Assembly: GCF_027580225.2 (NCBI RefSeq)
Contig: NC_073352.2
Span: 28,948,001-29,012,000 of the forward strand
DNA length: 64,000 bases
Source: Misgurnus anguillicaudatus
Taxonomy: Eukaryota > Chordata > Actinopteri > Cypriniformes > Cobitidae
Direction: 5' to 3'
Numbering within the stretch: the stretch's first letter is position 1; each line of letters begins with the position of its first letter. This document shows, in pieces, positions 1 to 10,577 of the stretch. The notes beneath the pieces were generated by a model. That model was not told the DNA's origin and did no database searches. It saw only the letters and a program-made list of their open reading frames with translations. Position numbers and translations under genes: made by a program.

Positions 1-9
1 TCAATTTAC

Positions 10-2364
10 CTCTCCAGACTCTCTCCTCCTGCGATCTGGTATCACTAGAGTATTCCTATTACTGGGAGGTGCTAAAGTAGAACCGACACTCATTCTGGGT
101 CCAACTAGCATGTACCGTTTGTCTCCAGATCTGTACTGAATGCTGTGACACAGAGTCCCGTCATAATTCGCATCTTGTAAATACTTGGACGAATAGTCTG
201 TAGATTTAGAGCACTGCATTGCAATCAAAACGATGATACTGATGATAAAAAGCACTGACACAGAACCCAACGTGATGATCAAATAAAACGTCATGTTGTT
301 TTCCTCTTCGTCTTTCACTGCGTTTGTAACATCAGAAGCTGCAAAAGCCTCTTTGGGCTCCACAACTTTCACAATCGCAGTCGCTGTTGCTGAGAGAGAA
401 ACGTTCCCATTGTCTTTCACCAGTATGACCAGTTTATGCTGGGCCTCGTCAGTTTCTGTGAATGAGCGAAGGGTTCTTATCTGTCCTGTATAGCGGTCCA
501 AACCAAACAGACTGTGATCACTAACTTCCTGCAGTGAAAATAATAACCAGCCGTTGTATCCTATATCTGCATCATAGGCTCTGACTTTAGTCACCAAATG
601 ACCTGCGTTCACATTGCGGGGAATCTCCTCCACACCCTCAGCAGAACCGTTAGCGCTCACTGGATATAAGATCACTGGAACATTGTCGTTCTGATCCAGA
701 ATAAACACGTTCACTGTCACATTACTGCTTAGAGATGGAGATCCAGAGTCTGTAGCGAGCACGTGGAACTGGAATGTCTTTATAGTTTCAAAGTCAAAAC
801 TCTTCAGTGCATAAATCTCTCCATTTTCTGAGTTAATATTAATAAAAGATGTGTATTTGTTTTCATTTCCAGAGTCTCTCCAAATGTTATAGTTAATGAA
901 GGCATTTCCATCTAAATCTCGATCAGCAGCAGACACAGAAAATAAAGATTTGCCTGGGACATTATTTTCTATCACATAAAATGCATAAGGGTTAGAGCTA
1001 AACACTGGACTGTTGTCATTCACATCTGACACCTGCACAGTTATAGTTTTAACAGAAGATAGAGGTGGCTGTCCAGCATCTTTGGCTATTAATGTGATTT
1101 CATAACGTGGTACAGATTCTCTGTCAAGAGTTGAGGCTGTAACCAGTGAGTAAATGTTGTCTTGGGATGATGGTGTTAGCCTGAAAGGCAAGTCTTCAGT
1201 TATGAAGCACAACACTTTACCGTTTACACCAGAGTCTAAATCACTAACACTGATCAAAGCCACTGTGGTTCCTACTTTAGAGTCTTCAGGCACTGCACTG
1301 GAAAATGATGTCACTTCAATCTCAGGTGCATTGTCATTTACATCAAGGATCTTTATTGTTATACTCTTATCTGATGTGAGATGAGCAGTTCCTTTGTCTG
1401 ATGCCTGTATGTCTATTTCATAACTATTCATCTCCTCATAATCTATAGGACCTATCACCGTCATTTCTCCAGTAATGGAATTTAAATCAAAAAGTTTTAA
1501 AATCCTACTGTCTATATCATTTCCAAAGGTATAAAATATTTCACCGTTTGTACCATCATCCATGTCAGTCGCGTTAACCTGTACAACAATTGTGCCCACA
1601 GGCACATTTTCTCTTATCGTGACAGAGTAAACATCTTGTGTGAATACCGGCATATTGTCATTCACATCTAAAACGTCCACTATTATCTCCATAGTCCCGG
1701 TCTTCGGTGGTCGTCCTCCGTCGAGCGCGGTGAGCACCAGTTTGTGTCTGCTGTTGCTTTCTCTATCAAGTGGCTTTTGAAGCACGAGAAACGGCATTTT
1801 TCGATCCTCTCCGCGATCTTTGATCTCAATCCGGAAGTGATCATTAAGACTGAGTTTGTATTGCTGAACAGAGTTCGTGCCGCCATCAGGATCGCGCGAT
1901 GCCTGTAACTGATAGCGAGCTCCAGGTAAGGCAGATTCATATATTTCCAATCGCTTTTCCTTTTCCGAGAATGTTGGGGCATGATCGTTCACGTCCACAA
2001 TTTCAACGGTCGCGTAATGAATCTCCAATGGGTTTTCCAGGGCAATTTTTAAATGAATAATACAAGCACTGGTTCTCTCGCACACCACCTCTCTGTCTAT
2101 TTTGCCATTTACATATAACATCCCATCGTTTTGATTTACCGTGAACAGCGAATCGCCAGAGGTTGTAACGATCCTAAATCCTCTTTCCTTTAGCGATCTA
2201 AGGTCTAGACTTAAATCCTTCGCGAGGTTGCCGACCACAGCTCCGTCGTTTTGCTCCTCAGAAAAAGAATATCGTATTTGCGCGCAGATCCCTCTCCAAA
2301 AGAATATTCCCATTGTCATACACACAAGGCCAAGACGCCAATGAGAACGCGCTCTTTGTTCCAT
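10..2364 (-). CDS. pcdh2ab-like: Clustered protocadherin variable exon V16 (group A, 3'-most)
   Basis: Single-exon ectodomain of a clustered protocadherin, a homophilic neuronal adhesion receptor; 785 codons. Signal peptide 1-28 (cleavage before QIRYS), EC1 about 29-133 with the CX5C pair (Cys95, Cys101), EC2-EC5 about 134-560 with repeated DVNDN and DRE calcium motifs, EC6 about 561-675, membrane span about 691-715, then 70 cytoplasmic residues ending RRRRESGE. The start MEQRARSH matches that of V15; an ATG seven codons upstream (2385) is possible. The frame runs only three codons past the exon end. The donor is GTAAAT rather than GTAAG, and Glu replaces the Asp seen before SGE in the other copies. 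This exon is nearest the unseen constant exons. Family certain; alpha rather than gamma subcluster is inferred. Confidence 0.93.
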
Positions 2365-2583
2365 TTTGAAGAGAAAAAAATGCACCGGCGTTAGTAGTTT
2401 ACAAAATATTTTCCACTCGCATTAGATTTGGAGCCATATCAGTGAAAACAGCATACAATTCTTCCGTATACAATCAGAGTCAGGTAGCTCTTGGCGGATG
2501 AGATGTAATGTCTACGACGAACAAAACATAAAATGCGCAAACTGCTACAAGACGATGCCGCGTCAGGCTCAAATTTTGGTGCG

Positions 2584-2600
2584 CACTGACACCATGCGAG
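2584..2600 (-). promoter_or_regulatory. CTCF-like conserved sequence element of V16
   Basis: Coding-strand sequence CTCGCATGGTGTCAGTG, 220 bp upstream of the V16 ATG. The core GGTGTCAGTG is shared with the other exon promoters and fits the CTCF/CSE position known for clustered protocadherins. Confidence 0.75.
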
Positions 2601-2994
2601 TTTAGAGATTACTGCAAACGGGTTGATAAAAACGTAATAGTATTATAAAAGTTGTAAGACAGAACCAAAGCCTAGTGAGCACTTTGGGGAAACTTGATTA
2701 AATATAAATGTTTCTAAAGATTTTAAAACCTTTTACTTCAGAAGCTTAGGCATAATTTGTTATCAAAACTTAGTTCAAGCATTGAAAAACGTGTTATTTT
2801 TACAAACTAAAAATTGTTAAAAACGCACAGTACACAACATATGAGATGGACTAGATATTGTATAAGGAAAGGCAGCATAAAGTCTCTAGCATACAGACTC
2901 CTAAGTCCCTGCAGGTGAACAACTTATGACATTAAAGGAAGGAATGGCCAGAGTTTGCAGAGCTCTAATTTGAGGTAGGCATATTTTAAATGTA

Positions 2995-3136
2995 CAGTTA
3001 TTTGGCAGATGCTTTTATCCAAAGCGACTTACAGTGCATTACAAGGTATACATTCCTTATTTATCAGTATGCCTGTTCCCGGGATTCGAACCCATGACCT
3101 TTTGGCCTGCTTTACCACTGAGCTATACAGGAGCAT
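2995..3136 (-). repeat. tRNA-derived SINE
   Basis: On the minus strand it shows an A-box-like TAGCTCAGTGGT, a B-box GGTTCGAATCC, and the fish SINE tail with GTAAGTCGCTTTGGAT near 3019-3033. Inserted in the V16/V15 spacer; absent from the matching part of the V15/V14 spacer. Confidence 0.8.
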
Positions 3137-3380
3137 TTTATAGGCTTTGATGGCATTATTAAATGTGGAAAACAGTACTAATGAAAATGAGTACGAGTAG
3201 CTACATTTTTCAATGAAACTGTTCACTCTAAAAATAAATATTTCACTGTGTGTGAAGTTTGGTATCTGCAGTAAGCACATAATAGAGAAGACAGGCCAAT
3301 TTCTGACATGTGCAAAACAATTACTCACTGAGTAAAGCAACATAAACCTTTATCTTCCAATCTGCACACTGCATACAGTC

Positions 3381-3401
3381 TTCAGCATCACAGAATTCAA
3401 C
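3381..3401 (+). promoter_or_regulatory. Possible decayed RE1, V16
   Basis: About 13 of 21 matches, with the left side nearly intact (TTCAGCATC, AC) and the right half lost. A homologous stretch lies at 9907-9927 upstream of V15. Confidence 0.25.
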
Positions 3402-3561
3402 ATTTAAGACTAACAAGTTTTCCTTTTCTCCTCCTACTGAGAAACACAAACCCAACAATGTCAATATCTACTTCCGCTAATGTCTATGTGAAGCATGTTG
3501 AAACACAAACTCCTCTGCCTGTCCAGTTCAGTGCCAACAGAAATTCCTGTCATCTTAATAC

Positions 3562-4118
3562 TGGTGCTGCACAATTAATGGCATCGCAATCGCAATGTCA
3601 GCCTGTGCGATTATATGACAGCAAAATGTTGCAATTATATTAAATAAATAAATGTGTGGACTTGTTAACACAAACTTTCTGATAACAGTTTGATGATTTT
3701 CCTTGGTGTTTAAAAAAATAAAGAAAAACTAACAAATAAGGCAGTGCACGAGGGGCATGCACGTGTGTGGCGTGCGTCGTCACTTGTGTGTGCGCAGCGT
3801 GGAAATACCAGAGTGAAGATGGATGCAGAGGAGATTGACTGTGATCTGGTAGCTAAAAACAAAACTCTACGTCTGTTGTATGGCGGTATTTTGGATTTAG
3901 GATTACTGACACTGAGCAGTTGCTACATCACATGGCAATTCGAAAACATTTCTAGTTTTACAAATACACATTTTAGCATTATCACTAAACTGTGTGTGGA
4001 TTTTCCTTAAAACCCATCAAGTTGACTCATGATACCATCTATTATAATCGCAACCGCACATCGCAATATTAGCATTAATAACCGCAATGGGAAAAATTTC
4101 CCAAATCGTGCAGCCCTA
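3562..4118. mobile_element. Non-autonomous hAT element with 8-bp target duplication
   Basis: 557 bp flanked by the direct repeat CTTAATAC (3554-3561 and 4119-4126). Ends are TGGTGCTGCAC and GTGCAGCCCTA, imperfect inverted copies of the common fish hAT end TAGGGCTGCAC. Internal subterminal ATCGCAATCGCAAT-type repeats are typical. A short open stretch at 3819-3900 (MDAEEIDCDLVAK) may be a worn transposase start; no functional gene remains. Confidence 0.85.
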
Positions 4119-4333
4119 CTTAATACAAACAGAATATGTAAACATCCGTGTTACGAATTTAAGTGAAATGCACAATCTAAAAAAGCTGTGTTGTTTCTAA
4201 CATATTGTTGAGTAAAATATGGACAAATACAACCATTGGTTTAAGTTAAAGGTGCAATAGGTGATTCCCTGCAAAAACATTTTTTTGTTATGCTGATTCA
4301 AAGTCTCCTCATATCTTGATAGGAATCACTATG

Positions 4334-5109
4334 TTAAAGGACAAGTTTGGTATTTTACACTTAAAGATGAAATAGAACGGTTTTGACTGAAATTTGGACA
4401 TATGATGCTGGCCCGAGAATTTTTCTGTGTTTCTTGTATCACCTCCCACCTCTACAATGGCTGTATAGGTGCACTGGAACAATCCTTCCTAAAATGCATT
4501 AAACTTTCATTTACAAAGACGCGAAACCCACCGAGTGGCCAGGGGTGCCCACCGACACTCTCACACAAAAATCGCTGCAAAATACGCACTCCAACAGGTT
4601 TTATCGTAGTTTTGTCCAACTCCATTGACTTGTATTAGATGTGCTGTGATGTACGGTATTACTCCGCGCCGGGAACTTTGTTTGTATTCTTGCAATTGGC
4701 AAAGGTGGATTATTGGCACCACCTGGGCTGGAGTTTCTATTATTCAAGCTCTCAGCGGAAGAATATACAGGTGTGAGGCGTTTGGAAAAATAGGTCCACA
4801 AGTTTACAACGAATGGTAAAACACCTGTTGGAAAGCACCTTTTGCAGCGACCTTTGTGCGAGCACACCAGTGAACACCCCCGACCACTTGGTGAGTTTCA
4901 CGTCATTGTAAACAAAAGTTTAATACATTTTAGGAAGGATTGTTCCTGTGCACCTATACACCCATTGTAGAGGTGGGAGGTGAAACAACAAACACCCAAA
5001 ATTCTCAGGGCAGCCGAATATATTGAGATTTCAGTCAAAATTTTTCTATTTCATCATAAACAATCGGAAAACAGGGCTTTAAGTGTTACATACCGAACTT
5101 GTCCTTTAA
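4334..5109. mobile_element. Foldback MITE with about 200-bp arms
   Basis: Begins TTAAAGGACAAGTTTGG and ends with its inverse. Matching long arms include the inverted pair around TCACCTCCCACCTCTACAATG at about 4440 and 4970. It sits inside a larger insertion (about 4249-5510) missing from the sister spacer; short open frames here are transposon sequence. Confidence 0.8.
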
Positions 5110-5859
5110 GTGGTCCAAATGAGTTTTATATACATCTTCTGTGGTAGACGTAGGACCATAAATGTTCATTCAATCACTGCATTATGTCTGAATGGTATAA
5201 TATGTGTTTCTTGTTAGTCTGCATGTGTTTACTTTGCAGCCGGTTCACATAGACATCACACATCACCTGTGCGTTCACGACTTCACATATGCTGCACAGA
5301 CAGAGCAGTAATGGCAGGCAAACAGCAACTACCTAACTTGCCTTCTCTGCACTGTCTTGCTTCTGGTCTACTGCACATTTTGTAGTTGATTTGGCTTTGG
5401 ACAGCAATTTGCAGGGAGAGGGGATCGTATGCCTTTAGTGCTGCTATTAGGCTAAAGCTAGCATTTTCCAAATCACAGATTCCACCTCTAACCTAGAAAA
5501 TGTCCATATTTTACCCAACAATGGGTTAAAACAACCAAGAATATTATAGAGTTCACACAATAAAGTTATATTTTTTAATAAATATCTAATTCTAAATAAA
5601 TACATTGAATAAGAAGCAAAAATATACCTTTATATTAAATAATAGCTAAATGTATAAAATGTACTTAATGAACAACGAGAATAACACAAGAACCAACATA
5701 ATCCACATCAGAAAGTTCATCTACACAGACAGATACAGACAACAATTTCTGAATGTATATAGTTTGATTTATCCACCATGAAGAACATAAACAGTGAGTA
5801 TTTGTTGTTTACCTATAAAAGCTAATTAGATGTTATGTTACCAAACCTTGTAGTCTTAC

Positions 5860-8214
5860 CTCTCCAGAATCTCTCCTCCTGCGATCTGGTATCACTAGAG
5901 TATTCCTATTACTGACAGGTGCTAGAGTAGAACCGACACTCATTCTAGGCCCAACTAGCATGTATCGTTTGTCTCCAGATCTGTACTGAATGCTGTGACA
6001 CAGAGTCCCGTCGTAATTCGCATCTTGTAAATACTTTGACGAATAGTCTGTAGATTTAGAGCACTGCATAACAATCAACACGATGATACTGATGATAAAA
6101 AGCACTGACACAGAGCCCAATGTGATGATCAAATAAAACGTCACGTTGTTTTCCTCTTCGTCTTTCACTGCGTTTGTAACATCAGAAGCTGCAAAAGCCT
6201 CTTTAGGCTCCACAACTTTCACAATCACAGTCGCTATTGCTGAGAGAGAAACGTTCCCATTGTCTTTCACCAGTATGACCAGTTTATGCTGGGCCTCGTC
6301 TGTTTCTGTGAATGAGCGAAGGGTTCTTATCTGTCCCGTATAGCGGTCCAAACCAAACAGACTGTGATCACTAACTTCCTGCAGTGAAAATAATAACCAG
6401 CCGTTGTATCCTATATCTGCGTCATAGGCTCTGACTTTAGTCACCAAATGACCTGCGTTCACATTGCGGGGAATCTCCTCCACACCTTCAGCAGAACCGT
6501 TAGCGCTCACTGGATATAAGATTACTGGAACATTGTCGTTCTGATCCAGAATAAACACGTTTACTGTAACATTACTGCTTAGAGATGGAGATCCAGAGTC
6601 TGTAGCGAGCACGTGGAACTGGAATGTCTTTATAGTTTCAAAGTCAAAACTCTTCAGCGCATAAATCTCTCCATTTTCTGAGTTAATATTAATAAAAGAT
6701 GTGTATTTGTTTTCATTTCCAGAGTCTCTCCAAATGTTATAGTTAATGAAGGCATTTCCATCTAAATCTCGATCAGCAGCAGACACAGAAAATAAAGATT
6801 TGCCTGGGACATTATTTTCTATCACATAAAACGCATAAGGGTTAGAGCTGAACACTGGACTGTTGTCATTCACATCTGACACCTGCACAGTTATAGTTTT
6901 AACAGAAGACAGAGGTGGCTGTCCAGCATCTTTGGCTATTAATGTGATGTCATAACGTGGTACAGATTCTCTGTCAAGAGTTGAGGCTGTAACCAGTGAG
7001 TAAATGTTGTCTTGGGATGATGGTGTTAGCCTGAATGGCAAGTCTTCAGTTATGAAGCACAACACTTTACCGTTTACACCAGAGTCCAAATCACTGACAC
7101 TGATCAAAGCCACTGTGGTTCCTACTTTAGAGTCTTCAGGCACTGCACTGGAAAATGATGTCACTTCAATCTCAGGTGCATTGTCATTAACATCAAGGAT
7201 CTTTATGGTTATACTCTTATCTGATGTGAGATGAGCAGTTCCTTTGTCTGATGCCTGTATGTCTATTTCATAACTATTCATCTCCTCATAATCTATAGGA
7301 CCTATCACAGTAATTTCTCCAGTATTCGAATTTAAATCAAAAAGTTTTAAAAGCCTACTGTCTATATTATTTCCAAATGTATAAAATATTTCTCCGTTTG
7401 CGCCGTCATCCATATCAGTCGCGTTAACCTGAATAACAGTTGTCCCCACGGGCACATTTTCTCTTAGCGTTACAGAGTAAACGTCTTGTGTAAATATTGG
7501 CATGTTGTCGTTAACATCTAAAACGTCCACTATTATCTCCATAGTCCCGGTCTTCGGTGGTCGCCCTCCGTCGAGCGCGGTGAGCACCAGTTTGTGTCTG
7601 CTGTTGCTTTCTCTATCCAGTGGCTTTTGAAGCACGAGAAACGGCATTTTTCGATCCTCTCCGCGATCTTTGATCTCAATCCGAAAATGATCATTAAGAC
7701 TGAGTTTGTATTGCTGAACAGAGTTCGTGCCGCCATCGGGGTCGCGCGCTGCCTGTAACTGATAGCGCGCTCCAGGTAAGGCAGATTCAGATATTTCCAA
7801 TCGCGTTTCCTTCTCCGAGAATGTTGGGGCATGATCGTTCACGTCCACAATTTCAACGGTCACGTAATGAATCTCCAAAGGGTTTTCCAGGGCAATTTTT
7901 AAATTAATAGTACAAGTACTGGTTCTCTCGCACACCACCTCTCTGTCTATTTTGCCATTTACATATAACATCCCATCGTTTTGATTTACCGTGAACAGCG
8001 AATCGCCGGAGGTCGTAACGATCCTAAATCCTCTTTCCTTTAACGATCTAAGGTCTAAACCTAAATCCTTCGCGAGGTTGCCGACCACAGTTCCGTCGTT
8101 TTGCTCCTCAGAAAGAGAATACCGTATTTGCGCGCAGACCCCTCTCCAAAAGAATATTCCCATTGTCATACACACAAGGCCAAGACGCCAATGAGAACGC
8201 GCTCTTTGTTCCAT
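5860..8214 (-). CDS. pcdh2ab-like: Clustered protocadherin variable exon V15 (group A)
   Basis: 785 codons. Near-identical to V16 along its whole length, EC1-EC3 included, with only scattered substitutions such as GVCA for GICA at the signal-peptide end. The pair is therefore a very recent tandem duplicate, probably with almost the same binding specificity. Donor GTAAGA at 5854-5859; the open frame continues eight codons into the intron (readthrough, excluded here). Its 3' flank resembles the 3' flank of V14, so the duplicated unit was exon plus spacer. The membrane span reads [11 protein letters not shown] where V16 has [11 protein letters not shown]. Confidence 0.95.
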
Positions 8215-8428
8215 TTTGAAAATAATTAAATGAACAAGCGTTTATAGTTTACGCTATATTTTCCATCCGCATTAGCTTCTAGCCAGCAGTGGAAAAATTA
8301 ATCCGTATACCATCAGAAGCAGGTAGCTCTTGGCGAATAAGATGTAATGCCTACCACGATCAAAACCAACTGATGAAGAGCGCAAACTGCTACCAGACGG
8401 TGCCGCGTCAGGTCTATATTTTGGTGCG

Positions 8429-8445
8429 CACTGACACCCTGCGAG
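8429..8445 (-). promoter_or_regulatory. CTCF-like conserved sequence element of V15
   Basis: CTCGCAGGGTGTCAGTG on the coding strand, 215 bp upstream of the ATG; one base different from the V16 copy. Confidence 0.75.
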
Positions 8446-8670
8446 TTTAGAGATTACTGCAAACGGGCTGGTAAAATCGTGATAAAAACAGTAATATATT
8501 GTATGACAGACCAGTGAGCTGTTTGGAAAAAAACTCGATTAAATATGTTTCTAAAGATCTTTAACCTTTTTTCTTCTAAAGCTTACGCACAATTTATAGT
8601 TGTTATCAAACTAGTTTAAACCATTGGACAACGCTTTATTTTAACGAAACTAAAATCTGTAAAAAAAATG

Positions 8671-9049
8671 TTAAAGGTGCAGTGTGTAGTTTTTAGAAGG
8701 ATCTCTTGACAGAGATGCAAAATAATATACAAATCTATATTATCAGTGGTGTATAAAGACCTTTCATAATGAACCGTTATGTGTTTATTACCTTAGAATA
8801 AGACGTTTTTATCTACATATACCGAGGGTCCCCTTACATGGAAGTTGCCATTTTGTGCCACCGTGTTTCTACAGAAACCCTTAATGGACAAACTTTTTTT
8901 CTCCGATGACATGTTTGTCCGGTGGCAGCTACCGTAGCTTCACTATGTGATTAAAAAACGAGGGGTAAGCAGTGGACTGAGCCATTGGTTGCAATTCACC
9001 AGCACCTCACCATTAGATCCCGCCCCAAATTTACACACTGCACCTTTAA
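8671..9049. mobile_element. MITE with 18-bp terminal inverted repeats
   Basis: 379 bp; ends TTAAAGGTGCAGTGTGTA and its exact reverse complement. No coding capacity. Located in the V15/V14 spacer and absent from the V16/V15 spacer. Confidence 0.82.
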
Positions 9050-9401
9050 GTAGGCTAAATAATATGAGATGGACGAGATACAGTAGATTAAGTGAAGGAA
9101 AGCAGCTATAACGTTTCCAGCATACAGTACATGGGTACTGGTGGACTCATAAGTCCCAGTAGTTGAACAATTATGACATTACAGGAGGGAATGGGCAGAG
9201 TGTACAGAGCTGTATAGCCTAATCTTGAAAACGGGGTACTTTAAAAATGTTTTTAAATCAACTTGTTTGTTTCACACAATTACAATTTCTATTGCCTTTG
9301 ATTCCATATGGAAACACAACAGTACTAATGAAAATGGTTAGGTGCGTCTCAAGAATTACTCACTGAATAAAGCAACATAAACTTTTATCTATCAATCATG
9401 C

Positions 9402-9881
9402 CAGGGGCGTCAGTTTGTGTTGAAAAGTGGTGGGGACAAAAAATCAGATGAAAAAACATTACAGCAGGACAGGAAAAATATTGAATAATGGCGCATTAAA
9501 AATGGGCATAGTGTAGGCCAGTCAACAACACGAAAATACTCTGCATAAATCCCTCAACAATGTCAACTGCACATGTAACAGTCCATGCAACACCAGCTCA
9601 AACGAACAGTGCCAAAGCACCATACTGTAGAAAACAGCAGCGCGTTAATTCAATGATTACAATTAAATTCAATACATATGTAAAAGAAAACACATCATAA
9701 GCATACAACGCAACAGATGTGAACCTGGACAACAAAACTAGTCGTATAATTCGCACAGGTATTGCTTGATTTTCAGAACATTTTAACCAAATCCTTTCAA
9801 AAAGTGGTGGGGACAAAATCAGCCATGTCAAAAAGTGGTGGGGACATGTCCCCAGTGTCCCCAGTGTAAATGACACCTAAG
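9402..9881. mobile_element. hAT-like non-autonomous element with 8-bp target duplication
   Basis: 480 bp flanked by AATCATGC (9394-9401 and 9882-9889). Ends are CAGGGGCGTC and GACACCTAAG, worn inverted repeats. Three copies of AAAGTGGTGGGGACA lie inside (about 9425, 9800, 9833). Confidence 0.75.
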
Positions 9882-10577
9882 AATCATGCACCCATAAGAT
9901 TCAGTCTTTAGCATCACAGTATTCAACATTCAACACTAACAAGCTTTCCTTTTCCCATCTTCCTTAAAAACACAAACCCAACAATATAAGTATTTACTTA
10001 ATGTCTATGTGAAGAATGTTGAAACCCAAAGTCCTCTGCCTGTCCAGTTCAGTGCCAACAGAAATATTCAGGTTGTCACCAGAAATTGAACATATAAACT
10101 TTTATAAAGAAATTGTAAGTAAAATGCACAATTTGAAAAAAAATGCTGAGTGGTTTTTAACCCATGTTTGGGTAAAATATGAAGAAACAAATGTTTTAAA
10201 TTAACTAAAAAAATTCCATATCTGACCTATGAAACAACCCAGTACATTTTAGAGTGCACACAATACATTTAAAGTGTTTATGGATTTCTCAATCGTAATA
10301 AATTGAATGAGCCCAAAAAAAAATGCAACCAATGCTTAAAATGATGGCTAACATTTATAAAATGTAAGAAAAAATTAAGGAGAATAACCAACATAATCTA
10401 AGCATCACTAAATACATCTCCATCGTCAACACACAGACAGATACAGACAAAAATTTCTGTATAGTATATAATAGTTTGACCCCTCCACCATTAAGAACAT
10501 AAACTAAGTATTTGTTGTTAATGTTAATCTATAAATGCTAATGGGATTAGATATTACCAAACCTTGTAGTCTCTTAC

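Larger units (their letters stand above)
2365..5859. other. Spacer V16/V15
   Basis: No gene. Holds the V16 promoter element, SINE, hAT and foldback insertions. The remainder aligns in order with the V15/V14 spacer, for example around 3385-3540 with 9905-10060 and 5690-5859 with 10430-10577. Confidence 0.7.
8215..10577. other. Spacer V15/V14
   Basis: No gene. Sister of the V16/V15 spacer with different transposon insertions (8671-9049 and 9402-9881). The V15 promoter element is at 8429. Confidence 0.7.

Noticed and set aside
3060..3125. A genuine tRNA gene
   Set aside because: A- and B-box-like sequences are present, but the cloverleaf is not complete and the SINE tail follows, so it is a tRNA-derived repeat.
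3029..3343. 104-codon minus-strand frame
   Set aside because: Runs through the SINE; no coding signature.
3744..4010. 88-codon plus-strand frame in the first spacer
   Set aside because: Lies wholly inside the hAT relic; at most a broken transposase fragment, not a host gene.
9585..9615. RE1-like pair CAACACC ... GAACAGTGCC upstream of V15
   Set aside because: Both halves have mismatches, the gap is nine bases, and it lies inside a hAT-like element.
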